Below are positions 50,391-63,369 of a DNA stretch of 64,000 nucleotides, one piece after another. The notes under the pieces are model-generated. The model was not told where the DNA came from. It searched no databases and was given only the letters and a program-made list of their open reading frames with translations. The stretch is from Cololabis saira (Eukaryota; Chordata; Actinopteri; Beloniformes; Belonidae). The DNA lies in the NCBI RefSeq assembly GCF_033807715.1, contig NC_084599.1, forward strand, positions 27,433,125 to 27,497,124, written 5' to 3'. The first letter of the stretch is position 1. Each line of letters starts with the position of its first letter. The position numbers were made by a program, and so were the translations under genes.

Positions 50391-53300
50391 TTTCTAACAA
50401 ATTTAAGCAAACACCATATTTACACCACATGACCTCCCGGTTATTCATTTTATCACCATTCTCATCCATGTTGGTCTGGGTTATTGTGCAGCGGCACGAG
50501 CTGCCTCTCAGCTCTACGTGACAGTTTCCCTGCTCTTATTTCCAAAACAATAACAATCAAACGGTGACGATTTTCTTCTGAAACTCCCAGGAAAAGTACA
50601 AACACATTCCATCTTTGAAATCTTTTTAGAAATGATGTCCATCAGTAATTCTCAGCTCCTCTACATGTAAATCAACTACAGTTCTCTCAAGCTGCTATGA
50701 CGTTTATGATGTTTGAGAAGTTTTAAAAGGTGAAATTTCACACCTTTACGGCCTGATTCTGAAATGCTGTTAGCCTCACTGCCCATCTCCAGACTGAGAG
50801 TGCTGTGACTGCACTCTGCATCAGGTTTGGCACAAACTACAGAAACTCAGAAGAACTTCACAAACATCACTTGAAAAAAACCAAAACAGCCCTCAAAGTG
50901 GGTAACACATTTTCATTTAGTGGAGACCTAGAAATAAGTTAAACAGGGCCTATAAATAGCTTTTTAATTTCATCCCTCACACCCAACAGCTACTAGCCTA
51001 TATACCTTGAAAGTGTGTTAGAGATCGCTTTAGTTTGGTCTACGACTGCGCTATAATTAAAGAGAGCCATAAGTGAACATTGTTCCGGTTTCTTCACTCT
51101 GTAACTACATTAAAGATGAAAACCTACTTATTTTGCAGGCAGCCCCACGTACCGTCAGCTGTGGTCATCAGCGATAAGGTGGGCCGTGATTTGTCTCAAC
51201 CTTCCATCCATTATCTATACCCACTTATTGCTATTTTGGGTCACAAGAGTCTGCTGGGGCCCATCCCAGCCCTCTTTATGGCAAAAGGAAGGGATATACT
51301 CTCTATATGCCACATTCAACAACCCCCCACCTCCGCCACCAAGCACCCGTGCTGTCATCAAGCTTTCAAAAACAATAGCAATAAAAACAAAGTAAAAAGA
51401 AGAAAAAAAAGCTTCTACTGAGCTGCTATAAATGTATAAGATTTGAGTAGATTCAGATGTGAAATTATACTCCTCTATGTTCCTCATCCTGGGTATAGAT
51501 GACTTCTGATTATTCCTTCCTTCCTGATTCTCCAGAGGGTTCAGTTACTGCAGCGAATATTTGAACAATATAGCTAAATAACACCCTTTTTTATTTACAG
51601 GTCGGAATGGAAAGCAATAAGAAAGCTTGTGTAAGGTGAAGGTTTGGCCCCAACACCTACACAACCCAGACTTTTTACTTTAGCAGGTATCTGAAGAGAG
51701 ACTCTTTTAAGCATGTATGAGAGAGAAAATACCACCAGGTGAGGGTTTACCTCTGCGTCAATATCATCCTGTCTGGATGGCATTTATCAGGCTTTAAGAG
51801 GGGCTTAAGGACACCAGGATGTGCTTGTGAATGTAGCTGGTGGATAAATATAGGAGGGAGCTAATCAAGCTATCTACCAACAAAAGGATACGCCATCTGT
51901 TTTGCTTCATCACTTCTACTGTTCACAGATTTAATTTAAAATTATTTTTTTTTATGCAAGTTCCACAAAGTAAGCACTAATGCAATTGAAGTCATGTAGC
52001 TAAAGCATTCTCAGCACATTTTCACATTAACAGATAGGGGCATATCATCTATTTTCAGCCAGTATTTAAGTTAAATAAATAACAACACAAAAAATATTAT
52101 GTAAATAATATTTTTTGTGTCACTCATCAAAATCCTATCTTTATTTGAAAATTGAACAAATATTGGAAATACTGGAATGGATATTTTCTATTTTTTGGGG
52201 ATATTTTCTATTTTTTGTGAATCTTCAGCGATAAAATGTTTACCGCTGTCGCCTGGCATATTTCAAAGACAGGAATGCTGCACGTAAAGCATTTTACAAT
52301 TGGTAATTGGTAATTCCGAAATGAATTGTAATGTATCTGAGCCATGGTAGCCATGTGATTGGCTGGAGACCATGTCCTGTGGCTGCAGGGACAACCTCCA
52401 CCCCCTTTCACCCTGAACAGGATTAACCAGGAAAACAGATGGATGCATACGCTTATTCTTACCATGATGCCATCAACACAACCCCAAAAAGTTGGTTCCA
52501 GAGCAACAGAAGACTATAAAAGTAAATTTGGTCAATTCACACTACAATATATACCCATTTTTTATTATCATTATTTGAACAAACAGATGATAGCATCTAG
52601 GCTCCAACCTAATCACTATAAGATACTGGGGGTGATGATCAAAAACTTAACCCCTGTCCTCATCCTTAGAACTGGAGTCAACAAGTGGATGCTGGGGCTG
52701 CTGGTGAGGCTTTTGAATAGGAGCAAGCTTAGAAGTTGTGCATGGGTTGGCAAGGCAAAGAAGGACAGCGTTTTGGTCTTTAAATAGACTGATGAACTAC
52801 AGGGTGCAACTGGAATGAACCATGTGGAGGGGTGTATGTATCTGAGAGCAAACTGTTGCCTGGATTATCTGCTGCAAGTGTAGTCACATTTGTGCAATGG
52901 TTTATAAGAAAAACAGGGCCAATGAAGCTGTCTTGAAACAGTTCAGAAACAGTCTTGCATATAAATATAGGCTTTAAATAATGTGCAAGTTGTTGTGTTT
53001 GCTCCCCTCATTGTAGATGGTAGACAACCAAGCATGATGGAGAATAGCTGAGGGGACAAAAACATTGTAAGAGCTAAAGAAATCCCATGCAAAATGGTTT
53101 TCAGACAACATTTCTTTAATACAAAGTCAACATATCTACATACACAGTGGCTTTAAACCAATTACTGTTTCAGTTAGAAGTAACAGTTTGAAAGTGATAG
53201 CACTTGGCCTTCATACAAAGGAAAATCTATTTTGCTGAGTTTGGGTTCTTTTTCACTTGTCAGGATGACTGTATATGTTCCATTTCTTTTGATGGCATTT

Positions 53301-54299
53301 ATTTTTTTCTTTTTGTAGGTGTTGTCCTTTTGTTTGTCCCCCACCCCCCCAATATTCAGCAACATATTCCAGTAAATTTGGCGGCTGTTCTCCGAAGTCT
53401 CGCAACTTTACAAGAAGTCAAAAGAGTAACACATTGAAGCTTCGAATGACCATTATTTCAGTTTTGGCATGGGCCCCTTTTACCAAGTCTCTTTGAATCC
53501 CAAAGGATTTCAGTTCATCGTGAAACATTTCAAGGTCCCCACTGTTTGGAAATGACATGCTGGAAATTATGAATTTGCAGCACGTTTTTGGTTGTCTTGG
53601 TCTGTCCTTGGTTGTGTCGCGCTGCTGCTTTTTTCTTAGAATCCTGACTTCTTTCGGCATCCCATAATGAAACATGGTCAAATAAAACACGATATAAGCA
53701 TGGTTCGATACAAGGCTTTCAAAATACTTTGAGGAGAAATTAAAGCGTCATGTCATGACTGAACCAGTTATGGCCTATAGCACAGCTGTATTTCATTTAT
53801 GGGTTAACACCTCGGCATCCCAGGTAGTTGGACAATTGGAGATGTTTGGGGTATTTGAGGGAAGCTGTTAAAGACTGAAGAACACGCTTGGGTCTCTGAG
53901 TTGTTGAAAGCCTCCAGTCGCATGCTTCCGCGCAAATAATGAGTGTTGATTCAAACAGGAACTTGGCACAGGGGCCTAACTCACCTCCGAGCTTCAAATT
54001 CAGCTAGGAGACCACTGGAGCCGATTTTTGTGCCCTCATTGAGGCTATGGCTGTGGGAATTGCAGCTGGCATGTTTCCCAGTTTAACTGCTCAAAGGGGA
54101 AATTATAAGCAGAAAAAAAGGAGAGAGGTAATTAAAGACCAGGGAGCAGGACCAGGGAAAGAGCGTTTGAGAAAACAGGCTCCACAAACACCAAGAAGCT
54201 GGACATGAGCAAAACCTTCAGCTGTGCATTTTTTGTTATCACTTAAAATATGAGATCTTGAGGGTCAAATGATACAAATACATATAATCTATATATTTG
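50391..54299. other. Gene-poor spacer
   Basis: No gene recognised. 51205-51275 (CCATCCATTATCTATACCCA ... TCTGCTGGGGCCCATCCCAG) and 52350-52445 (GATTGGCTGGAGACCATGTC ... CACCCTGAACAGGATTAACC) are opposite-strand fragments of the same common fish repeat tail. Confidence 0.45.
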
Positions 54300-57190
54300 T
54301 TTATTTACAGGTATACTCTAGATAATAATGGATATCTAATAAAATGAATGGCCACATTGTACCTAAAAATATAAGTAAAAAAAAAACAAAAAAAAAAGGA
54401 CTTTGAGAGAATTGTCTTCATTGCGAGGGTCAGAGTCTGTACAAATTCATACAAGGTACAGTACGTCAAGTTGATCAGATATAGATAAAAATGGTCAGTT
54501 CAGAAATTTTTGATTGATACTTGAGGATTAACAAAAAAAAAAGTAATATCAAGGCTAAAAAAGTTAATAAACAAAAAAAACCCAAGGTTTTTAAAATGGC
54601 ATCTCCCCATTGATACAGGCTTTACCCAATGATCAGAGGGTAAAAAAAAAGACTCCGGTTCACGCTGGCACCACCTGTTTTCCTTAAGAGACATACTCTA
54701 TTTTTTTTTTGAATAACATTTAAATGTTATTTATAAAAAGGAAATAATAATAATCACATTTTCAAATGTAAGAACCCGCAGGTATTAAAAAAGATGAGGA
54801 GTAAAATCAAATTCATGGTAAGTGTTTGGATATATCTTCATAATCTGCATTTAAATATATATGTATGTGCGAGTGTCTAATGTGTTTGCGTGTGTGTGTA
54901 TGTATACACACACATACACACACAAACACACATGTTCACACAGACAGACATGTTATACTTAACATTTCTACAGTGAAAAAATAGAATGTCTTTTAACATA
55001 ATATGAACAGATAAGCATTTCTCTTTTCCTGCTAATTAAAAAAAAGTGATACAACAGCTCTGTTAAAAAAAAACTAAACCAAAAAGGAAACAAAAAGTAG
55101 ACATACATAATGTAAAAGAAGTCATAATAATACAACATTAATGCTTTCATAATGTTACAATAACAGTAAGGCTTTTTTGGAAATAAGAAAAGATTACACA
55201 CAGTTCTATCCATCCCTCTGGTTTTAGTGCACACCCACCAGACACCTTTGAAAAGTCCGTACCCACGCTTACGCAAAAGCGCTGTTTCTCGAAATAAGAC
55301 CCGCAGATTTCAAAAGCTTTTTTTCTGTTTCTTTTTTTGCCTTCCCTTAAATCAGAGTCGTATGCATAAGTGCATCACGCTGCAGTTGTTTCAGGGGTAT
55401 TTGTTTCAAGCTTATTCTGTTTTATCTCAGGGATGTGTAACTCGTTACCGAAAGATTTTTGTCAACACATTATGGCATCGAGATCCAAAATGGCTGCTCG
55501 GTCTAGTTGCGTCACCCACAAAAACATCAAATATAAAATGTGGGGCATAAAACCAAAGCATCGTTTTTGTTTATCCACCATTTACCAAACACACACAGTG
55601 GAACATAGGATCGATTAGTCAACCACATTAATTACAGCGTTGGAATTGCAACAGGTCTTTGCCACTCTGAAGTCTCCTGTAAAATGATATAGATGATTTC
55701 AGAGGATGTTAGAAAAAAAAAAGAAGAAGGAAGTGTGGATGATGAAATTGTGTGGATGCACTTTCAGACGTGCCTGTCCGGGGCACGAGGAGCGAGCAGA
55801 GCTGGCATCTTTTGTTCATCAGTTTCCTCCCCTTCAAGAGTCACATGTACAGCATACACGGGTTAAGCAGCATGTTTGGTTTTTGACAAAAAAAATAAAA
55901 AATAAATCCAAGAAAAAAAAAAAGGATAAAGAAAAAGATAGTTCTTCAAAAGACAGGAAATTTCCAAACAACGATGATGAGCATTGGTCACTGTACACAG
56001 AGAAGGCCCGACTTCACGGCCATCTCTGTTTGGTTGTTCCAAAACCGTCTTCCCCACTGGATCGATGGTGGATGTCAACGCCACATTCCCTAGATTTCAC
56101 ACTTCCAAATACAGGGGTGATTGTAAAAGAAAAAAAAAAATCATGGGACATGTTGACATTTCTCCTTTCCCGGCCAATCAAAAATGAGACCAAGAGGAAA
56201 ATTCCCGCACCAGACGAGGTTTTCCACCGGTTATCCTGTGAATGAGACATGGAACTGTCCAGGGGCACCTTTGCTCTAAATATACTGCGGTACTTCTCAA
56301 CATCGCCTCGGTTACCTGGTTTAAGATACGGCTTTTACACATGTCCGCAATTCATTAAACTATGAGATTTACAATATGGGTTGATGCTTCTTCATGTCGA
56401 CCACAGACGGCTCCTCCTCTAAGCTCCGAGCGCTTAAAAACAGGCAGTTCAGTGATTTGGAGTAATTTTTCCACGCAACCTATGCATAATATTACGGGAA
56501 CAGTAGAAAAACTGAAGGCTTATTTAATTCCAAATCATAGTAATCTTGCTCTTTGCTGTCTCAGTGACTCGTCTCAGTGATCTTGTTTGAAAGCCAGTTG
56601 TGTTTACAGAGGCAGCGATTTGGCCACGTTGGTGGATAACACAAAAACCTTGGATAAAAATATCTGAACCCCTTTCACACCCATAACAAGAAAGTCTCCC
56701 AGTCTTGGCTACATCCATCTGCTTCTTCTTGATTTTTGCTTTCACGGTCCTTTATCTCCTTTTTCTGTTGCTTGTTACTGCTGTATCACAGAGATATTTT
56801 TCAGAAGAGAAACGTCCACGAATGTTTACAATGTCCTCCACATTGAAACACTTGAGGTAAAATAAGCAGTCTGACACTTTGATCGATACCCGCCCCACAG
56901 CTTGAGCCACAGCTTCAGATTCTCCCCCCCCACTGACGATCTTCTTAAATTATGGGCAATTTTCTCCTGTTCCTCGTGATTTAATCGGAATTACCCTAAA
57001 CAGGTTGGTTTGGGATAATGTTTTCTTTTTCTTTTTTTGTTTTTCTACAAATCTACAGGATCCTGTTTGGTACGTCTGAATTAGAGGTGGTGAAATTGTC
57101 ATCTGCTGTCGTCGTTTCAAATTTAAGTTTCTATGGCTCAGGAAACTGTAGAGGTGGGGGCAACAGGATTCTGGGGGAAGAGATGGCTTT
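54300..57190 (-). other. ptprs: Probable 3' UTR of ptprs
   Basis: This stretch follows the ptprs stop codon, holds no clear transposon, and has an AATAAA on the minus strand at 54305-54300. A 3' UTR of up to about 2.9 kb is plausible but the end is not proven. A 179-codon plus-strand ORF (55706-56245) is Lys-rich and antisense to it; I do not regard it as a gene. Confidence 0.45.
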
Positions 57191-57259
57191 TTACGTTGCA
57201 TAGTGATCAAAGCTTCCTAAGTACTCCAGAGCTGCGTGATAGCAGAATTGGTACTCATC
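57191..57259 (-). CDS. ptprs: ptprs last coding exon
   Basis: Encodes [20 protein letters not shown] then AT and a TAA stop, the strongly conserved C-terminus of LAR-type phosphatases. The acceptor is TTCTACAG. Confidence 0.93.
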   Translation of the reverse strand, partial: DEYQFCYHAALEYLGSFDHYAT

Positions 57260-60089
57260 CTGTAGAAGAGAAAAACACATGGGGGGGGGGGATAAATCAT
57301 CAGAAAGGAGTTTGCTGTGATTATTCAATACATTTAAAGTAAGTACAATATTTTCTGACTATGTTCTTATGTTTTGGTGCCGGTCTTGTGTGAGTTCTGA
57401 CCTCAGTCTGGACCATAGCAGGTCTCTGTGTCCGGAGCATCTTCACTGTTTGGAAGATATCAACCACACCTTCGTAACGCATTCTCTCCAGGACGATGCT
57501 GAGGGTGATGAAGACTCCGGTCCTTCCCACTCCAGCACTAGATGCACAAAAAAACACGATGTGATGTGTATGTTTTGCATGAACAATACATGAGATAATG
57601 TTTGTAACACACACAATCACGCCGACTTATTTCAACATCAAAACAATTCACTTTTTGCTCTAAGGTAACCGTCCCGTCTTTAAATGCACTTCAATAGCCA
57701 GATTAATCTAACCGAGGCCTCCAAGAAATTATTCAGACACTTACATTTCCCAAAAATGGAAAAGCGTATTAACAGCAGGATTTAAATGTAACTAGTTAAA
57801 GAAGAAAAACTTCTCGAGCCAGAAATTCTCCTTAAACGGTAGCTACGACATTGATGTCAAGGAGAAAATTTCCATGCGAGAACCTTGCGAATCCACTTAG
57901 ATGTGTGCCCGTGTTCTCGTCCTCAAGGAGACACATCCACACACACGCATTCAAAATCACACAAACAACACTCCGTCTCATTAAGCCCCTCCTCCCATGT
58001 GTGTGCGAGGGGAAAAAAACCTCAAGTCTGCTGCTCTTCAGAAATACAGTCTTGAGTCTTAACTCAGATCCTGAGAGCTGCCTCTCTAAGCTGCTTTGCT
58101 GTGAAATGACTTCCACTTCACCAGTGGAACAATAATTGATATGACAACAGATTTATTTGGGCTTCTTCCAGCCTCTGATGCCACTTTGTTGAGTGAGGGG
58201 TGAAAATGACTGCTGCAGACACTTCTGGCTTGTACGCAAGTAAATGAACGAGTGCGTTTGTGTGTGTGTGTGTGTGAAGACAAAGGTACCTGGTATTTTT
58301 TGACTTATGTGGATAGATAACAAGCACAGCAGTGTAAATCATGCAGAACTCAACCCCACCACCAATACGTCGCTATATTTCCAAGACCACCCAAAGCCGC
58401 TGCAGTCACAGTGTGTCACATGGACTCTTAGATTCAGTCCAACCTTCTCTCTCCCTCTCTTTCTCTCAAAACCTCTTTTTTCTCCCCCGATCTGAAACTT
58501 AAAGCTCGACGAGTCACTGCAGACTGAGAGGATTTGGTGTCCCCATTCACGGGACGTAATCAGGCAATTAATGACAAAAGGCATGTGGGTCTATCGGACA
58601 GAGGCTGAGGGAACAAGCGTAGGGAAAGAAATCCTAGAGAAAGGGCATAGAGGAAAAGAAAGTGAGAGGATTAACGGAATAGGCAGATGACAGATGGGAA
58701 AGACTAGCGCAAGAAAACAATAGTAAGAAAAAAAACCCTCCAAAACAGTGCATAAGCCCTCCTGAAGGGGATGATCAAGTCCAAAGGATGAAAGAGGAGG
58801 AGCAGGAGGTGGTGCTGCACCGGCAGATCTGACAACATCTTCATATCGCTTCGCAAGAGCAATGTCTTTCCGGAGCAATCAGCCTTTCTACATCTGTGTG
58901 TGACCTGATCAGCAGCAACAGAACCTTATGATTTATGATTTCACGGTCACGTGACTCATGCCTTTAATAGGCAGAGGGCCTTTTGGTCCATTACTCCAAG
59001 CTCAGTAATTGAAGGACTCTCCTCCCCCCACCCCTTTAACGGTAAACGACAGATATTACATCTCCCGGAGGGCCGTGTGCTGGTGACATCATTTTCCTTA
59101 TCGAGACAAGATAGCTCATGTCCTGGTGCCTGTGTGATGGAAATGTAGAGAAAACTGACATTCTGGTTCAAAGTTGAAACTATTTTTAACGAGCCAGAAA
59201 GAAAACTGTTGAGCCTGTCTCAAGGAACTGCCGTGAAATCAAAGTATCTGTTTCTGAATGCTAATCAAACAAAGAAAAAATATCCCAAGTTTTATAAGTG
59301 ATACAAAACAATAAGGTGTAATCATAGTTTATTGCGCGGGAATAGCAAGTCAGAACTCAACCAGATGGCTCCTCCTCAAGGTCCAACAGTGAATATGAAT
59401 AATCTTGGCAACAACCACTACCAAATATCAAATTTTTACCATCATCCAGCATGAGGAGTTAATGATGTAAGTTACCTTGGAAGCTACACCTGAGGTGATA
59501 AAAATGCATCATGAAGCAACCATAAAAACTAAAAGAATGGCTTTTTCATTTGATAGGTCTCCTCTCTGCAAATGCCAAGCCACATCTCAGCCTTATCAAT
59601 TATGGAGGAGAAGGGCCTGTGGATGTGCGGAGGTAGCGCTCTAAAGAGGCAGAAAGGAGAAGAGGAATCATATCTGATGATACGGTTAGAGCGGCACCTC
59701 AGGAGGAACTGGGGGACCAAACAATAACCATCTTAAGGACTGATTTAATCTTGTTGTGATACTTACAGCCTTACACCTCTTAAGATAGCAAGTGTGTCTA
59801 AAAGATAAAAGGCAGCCAACCGTGCGAGCGGCAAAGCGGGGCGCTCTTCATTAAAATATACAACTCGTGATACCTTTTGCATCTTTATTGCACTGTGCTC
59901 AAGAAAATGAAGCGTGACATGACGGATCCTTCACCTGCAGTGGACAGAAATAGGTCCATCTTGTCCAAACTGCTCCTTGGTTTTATGCACCTGGCCGATG
60001 AAGTCTATGAATCCCTCCCCGGATTTGGGCACACCTTGCTCAGGCCAGTCGGTGAATTGGAACTGCCTTACTGTCCTGGACTGGCCATC
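57191..60089 (-). CDS. ptprs: Receptor-type tyrosine phosphatase of the LAR family, C-terminal end of D2 (partial)
   Basis: Exons 60089-59935, 57537-57402 and 57259-57191 join in phase into 119 residues plus stop. They read [60 protein letters not shown], then the end [16 protein letters not shown]. This is the C-terminal half of the second, membrane-distal phosphatase domain. The P-loop Cys is kept ([10 protein letters not shown]), but the WPD loop reads WPE, the known reason LAR-type D2 domains are nearly inactive. PTPRS (PTP-sigma) is a single-pass neuronal receptor for proteoglycans and synaptic organisers. DEYQFCY, not DQYQFCY, and synteny with gipc3/tbxa2r favour ptprs over ptprd or ptprf. 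The upstream exons lie beyond 64000. Confidence 0.9.
57402..57537 (-). CDS. ptprs: ptprs second-last coding exon
   Basis: Completes the Ser codon, then [20 protein letters not shown] and [25 protein letters not shown]. The acceptor is CATCTAG and the donor GTCAGA. It carries the Arg of the P-loop and the QTE motif. Confidence 0.95.
57538..59934. other. ptprs: ptprs intron between the third-last and second-last coding exons
   Basis: No exon or full transposon seen. Contains (GT)n at 58259-58276. 58935-59060 and 59560-59700 are non-repetitive with TAAT-type motifs and could be conserved intronic elements; unverified. Confidence 0.45.
59935..60089 (-). CDS. ptprs: ptprs third-last coding exon
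   Basis: The acceptor TTTCTTCAG precedes [12 protein letters not shown]; the donor is CTGCAG|GTGAAG. It ends two bases into the Ser codon of HCS, holding the WPE loop and the start of the P-loop. A plus-strand ORF across it is antisense. Confidence 0.93.
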
Positions 60090-62880
60090 CTGAAGAAATA
60101 ATGGAAGAATAAAAGACAGAAGGGATATTATTGACTATGTATAGAAGAGAAGAGAAGAGCTTAATGAGGAAAAGCAGAGCCTGTCTCAAACAAGTCTGAC
60201 ATGATCTTTCTTAAAACATGGCAACATTAATGTCACAGATAAAGGCTAAACTCCAATTTACATAATAATTCAAAGCAAATATTATAACCAAATTTGCATA
60301 TATAGAGACCCACTCATCTCACATCAGAGAGAGCAACGTCCCCAGCTCTCCCACATCACGCTACCTCCAACCAAATTGTTTCCATTTTCTCCCCTATTGT
60401 GTTTCTGCGCGTATGTGTGCGTGTCACAAGGAGGCCCTGGTTAAAGATAATCGATAGTGTATCTGCCGTGACAAGCGTCTTCTCCCAGACGTCATGTTGA
60501 ATAGGATAATCCTGTGATGCGATCAATAAAGCGACCTGATGGATGAGCAGAGTGAAGGAGGGAAGAAGCAAGGATGAAGGTCTAACATCACAGGAGAAGG
60601 GATTGGCAGTAAGAAAATTAATTAAAAAAAAAAAACATGCATGTAATGACTGAATAACAAGCTTAACAACTTAATATTCTATGAAGCCTAATAATCTTGT
60701 TTTAATGGTGAGAAAATAAATCAAAGGTATTTTAATACAACTTTACACTGAGGTTGATTCCACTGGGACGCGGGGAGTAATCTGCTGTATTTTAACAGAG
60801 CTGATTGATCAGAGAGAGGACGGTCAATACTTGTGTCCTTGCAAAGAAAGTTCCTTTTGAGTTGTCACAGTCGGAGCAAATTTGTCACGAAAGTTAGCAG
60901 AGACAACAGTTTCGTACTTTCAGACTCCGCTTGATGCCGCCACTAATTAAGACAATCAGATGTTTGTTTTCCATCTCTACACAGCAGACCTCAGTTCAAC
61001 TCTGATGTGTCATTCTCACACACCCCTCTTTCAATTTGATTACCCTGAACAATCAATCTGCAAATGGAATGGTTTTTGACTGGTGATGGAACGTAAAATA
61101 CGCAGTCCTTTGCTGGAGCTGGTAGCCAAAGCTCTTCTGAAGTCACGTGACTAAATCTTCATCATTGTTTTATACAGTCTGTGGTTTTGAAACCCACTTT
61201 CCTCCATATTTTTTGGAAATCCATCAACGGTGTGAGTCATTGTCTGCATTGTAATGTAAAAGTGTATGTAATTTTGTAGCAATGGTTCGTTAAACATGTT
61301 TGTCATTGTCACGGTAAAGAAGGTTTTGTGTAATTTGAGGTCCAATGTGTTAATACAGTCTGCCAAAATAAAAAAAATAACTGCAATTCCACACAGGCGA
61401 GCCTGTGCTGAAAATAATGACACCAAACAAGGCGAAGCAAACAGTAAGTAAGGTGAAATATAGAGCTTAATTCAAAAGAAGTAACAAACAGCCAATTATA
61501 CCCAAGACCCTAGTGTTGCTAACAGCAGATGTTGACGGCATATTTGCTGTACAGTCTGCTGCTTCTGTATGTAAAAGGATAAACATTTCTGTCAACCGAA
61601 TCTTCCTGCCTGCAAGTTTCTGCCGGGGCCGCATCCGAAGATGTTCTCGTCTGCATTATCGTACTTGACAAACACAGCGCGTCTGAGAAATAAAGCGCTG
61701 CTTACCGACTCTTTGTGTTTATGATCTCATGTTTCTTTCCCTGTTCTATGACCCGCTACATGTTTTTCTTTCTTTTGCTGCCTTTGTTTTTCTTCTCAAA
61801 AACATTTAGCCTCAGTGGGAATATTAAAAATGAAAGAGGGGGCAAAGACAGCAGCACAATAAACCAAGCATGCCAAAGAAAGAGCCAGGAAAAAAAAAAA
61901 AAAAACGACTAAAAAAATAAAATAAAAAAAAAAACGGAGAAGGAAATTTAACACACAACCTGAGGGCCCACGCGCCGTGTCAAATTGTGTGATTAAATAC
62001 GTGACTGGCTCACTAGATGTGAGTGTTGAGGCGTGGATTTTATGCTATTACTCCATGGAGTCTATGCTATTACTGTGCAAAGACATGCAACAACACACAC
62101 GACACACATTTTTGTGCAAAAACACAAATATACGTCTAAACTGCAGTGTGTGTGGCTGAACCCATATTTACAAGGCAGCCTCACACAAACACAGCAAAAG
62201 GGAAATGGTGCTGAGACCTATACAAAGTAAACAAACGTAGCTACACAGCATAGTCTCTGACCATTTAACGAACTATCATCATCTCCATCTTTCTGCTTTA
62301 TTTTAGGAACAGCGACGATAAGCTTTTACCGCCTGCGTGCTGCCCGTTTTGCACTTTGATGATTCGATCTGCTTGGAGAACGGTCACCGACCGGCCCCAA
62401 GGACACTCTGTTTACAGGTGTGTTTTAAGCCGTTGTGTACATCCGTGTGTTTTTTAACATCTGCCTCGTTGGTATTGCACAACTGACCTAGTGTTTGTGT
62501 GACCTAGATGTTCTGCTAAATTTGGGACACTTCCAACACCTTAGTGAAGAGCTGCTACTGTGACTGTGCAAATTAAGACGTTATTGGTCACAGCAGTACA
62601 CTCTGGACTTCTAAAGGTGTTGAAAAACACCAAATTGGTGCTTGTGAAAAGTATCATGGTAATAAGATAGAAAAAGGTCCCACAGCCCTTTTATTCGAAG
62701 GATTGAACCTTAACATGAACTGCTGATGTTCAAGATGGGTGCCAACAATTTCTTTGATCTATGATGGGTTCATTAAGTAAACATACATAATTATGCCAAA
62801 GCACTGCTAACAAATATGTGAGATGACAGTTCTTTAATATGTTTACTTGCCAACCTGACAAAATGTATTGATTATGGAAT
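60090..62880. other. ptprs: ptprs upstream intron
   Basis: No further ptprs exon recognised on the minus strand up to 64000, so this intron is at least 3.9 kb. A poly-A-rich stretch lies at 61888-61935. Confidence 0.5.
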
Positions 62881-62901
62881 TAAAGTTATTTCATAAATAA
62901 C

Positions 62902-63249
62902 TTAAAGGAGCTTGAGGCTCCTTTTAAGAAATGAGACTCTCTAGCGCCACCCTTCACCACGATGGCTGTTGGGGGTACTGCAGCCAACAGTGAAGCCGGC
63001 ACGGGAGAACGGGGAGAACGCGCATGCAGCGTCATGTGACGTCACATCCGCAGCCCAGCGCGGGAAATTCGGGACCGAATTGCAGCACATTTTGCAGCAC
63101 ACAGCCTGTTCAAGGCAAAGGAGAGATACACTAGAGGGCTCATTCTTTTGGGTTTGGAACGCTTCATCTGACATTATTACTAGAAAACTTAAAATGTATA
63201 CGGATTTTTTTCATAAATCTTGCCACAATCCGGCCTCAAGCTCCTTTAA
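62902..63249. mobile_element. 348-bp MITE, copy 2
   Basis: Same length and ends as 33183-33530. It is bracketed by a 24-bp direct repeat (62881-62904 and 63247-63270, 23 of 24 matching), far longer than a normal DNA-transposon duplication and overlapping the TTAA edges. Confidence 0.85.
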
Positions 63250-63369
63250 AGTTGTTTCATAAATAACTTAAATGCACAGAAAGTGATATCCAAATATATG
63301 TTGAGTTGCATGCGTGTTTTGCTATCCACAAAATAAAACTCACAATTAGATTATTTTCCAACATTGTTC

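Noticed and set aside
52359..52787. 142-codon ORF
   Set aside because: Starts in a repeat tail and shows no family resemblance or splice context.
55706..56245. 179-codon plus-strand ORF
   Set aside because: Antisense to the probable ptprs 3' UTR, with Lys runs made by poly-A tracts and no recognisable domain or splice context.
59877..60101. Plus-strand ORF over the ptprs exon
   Set aside because: Mirror of a strongly conserved minus-strand coding exon.
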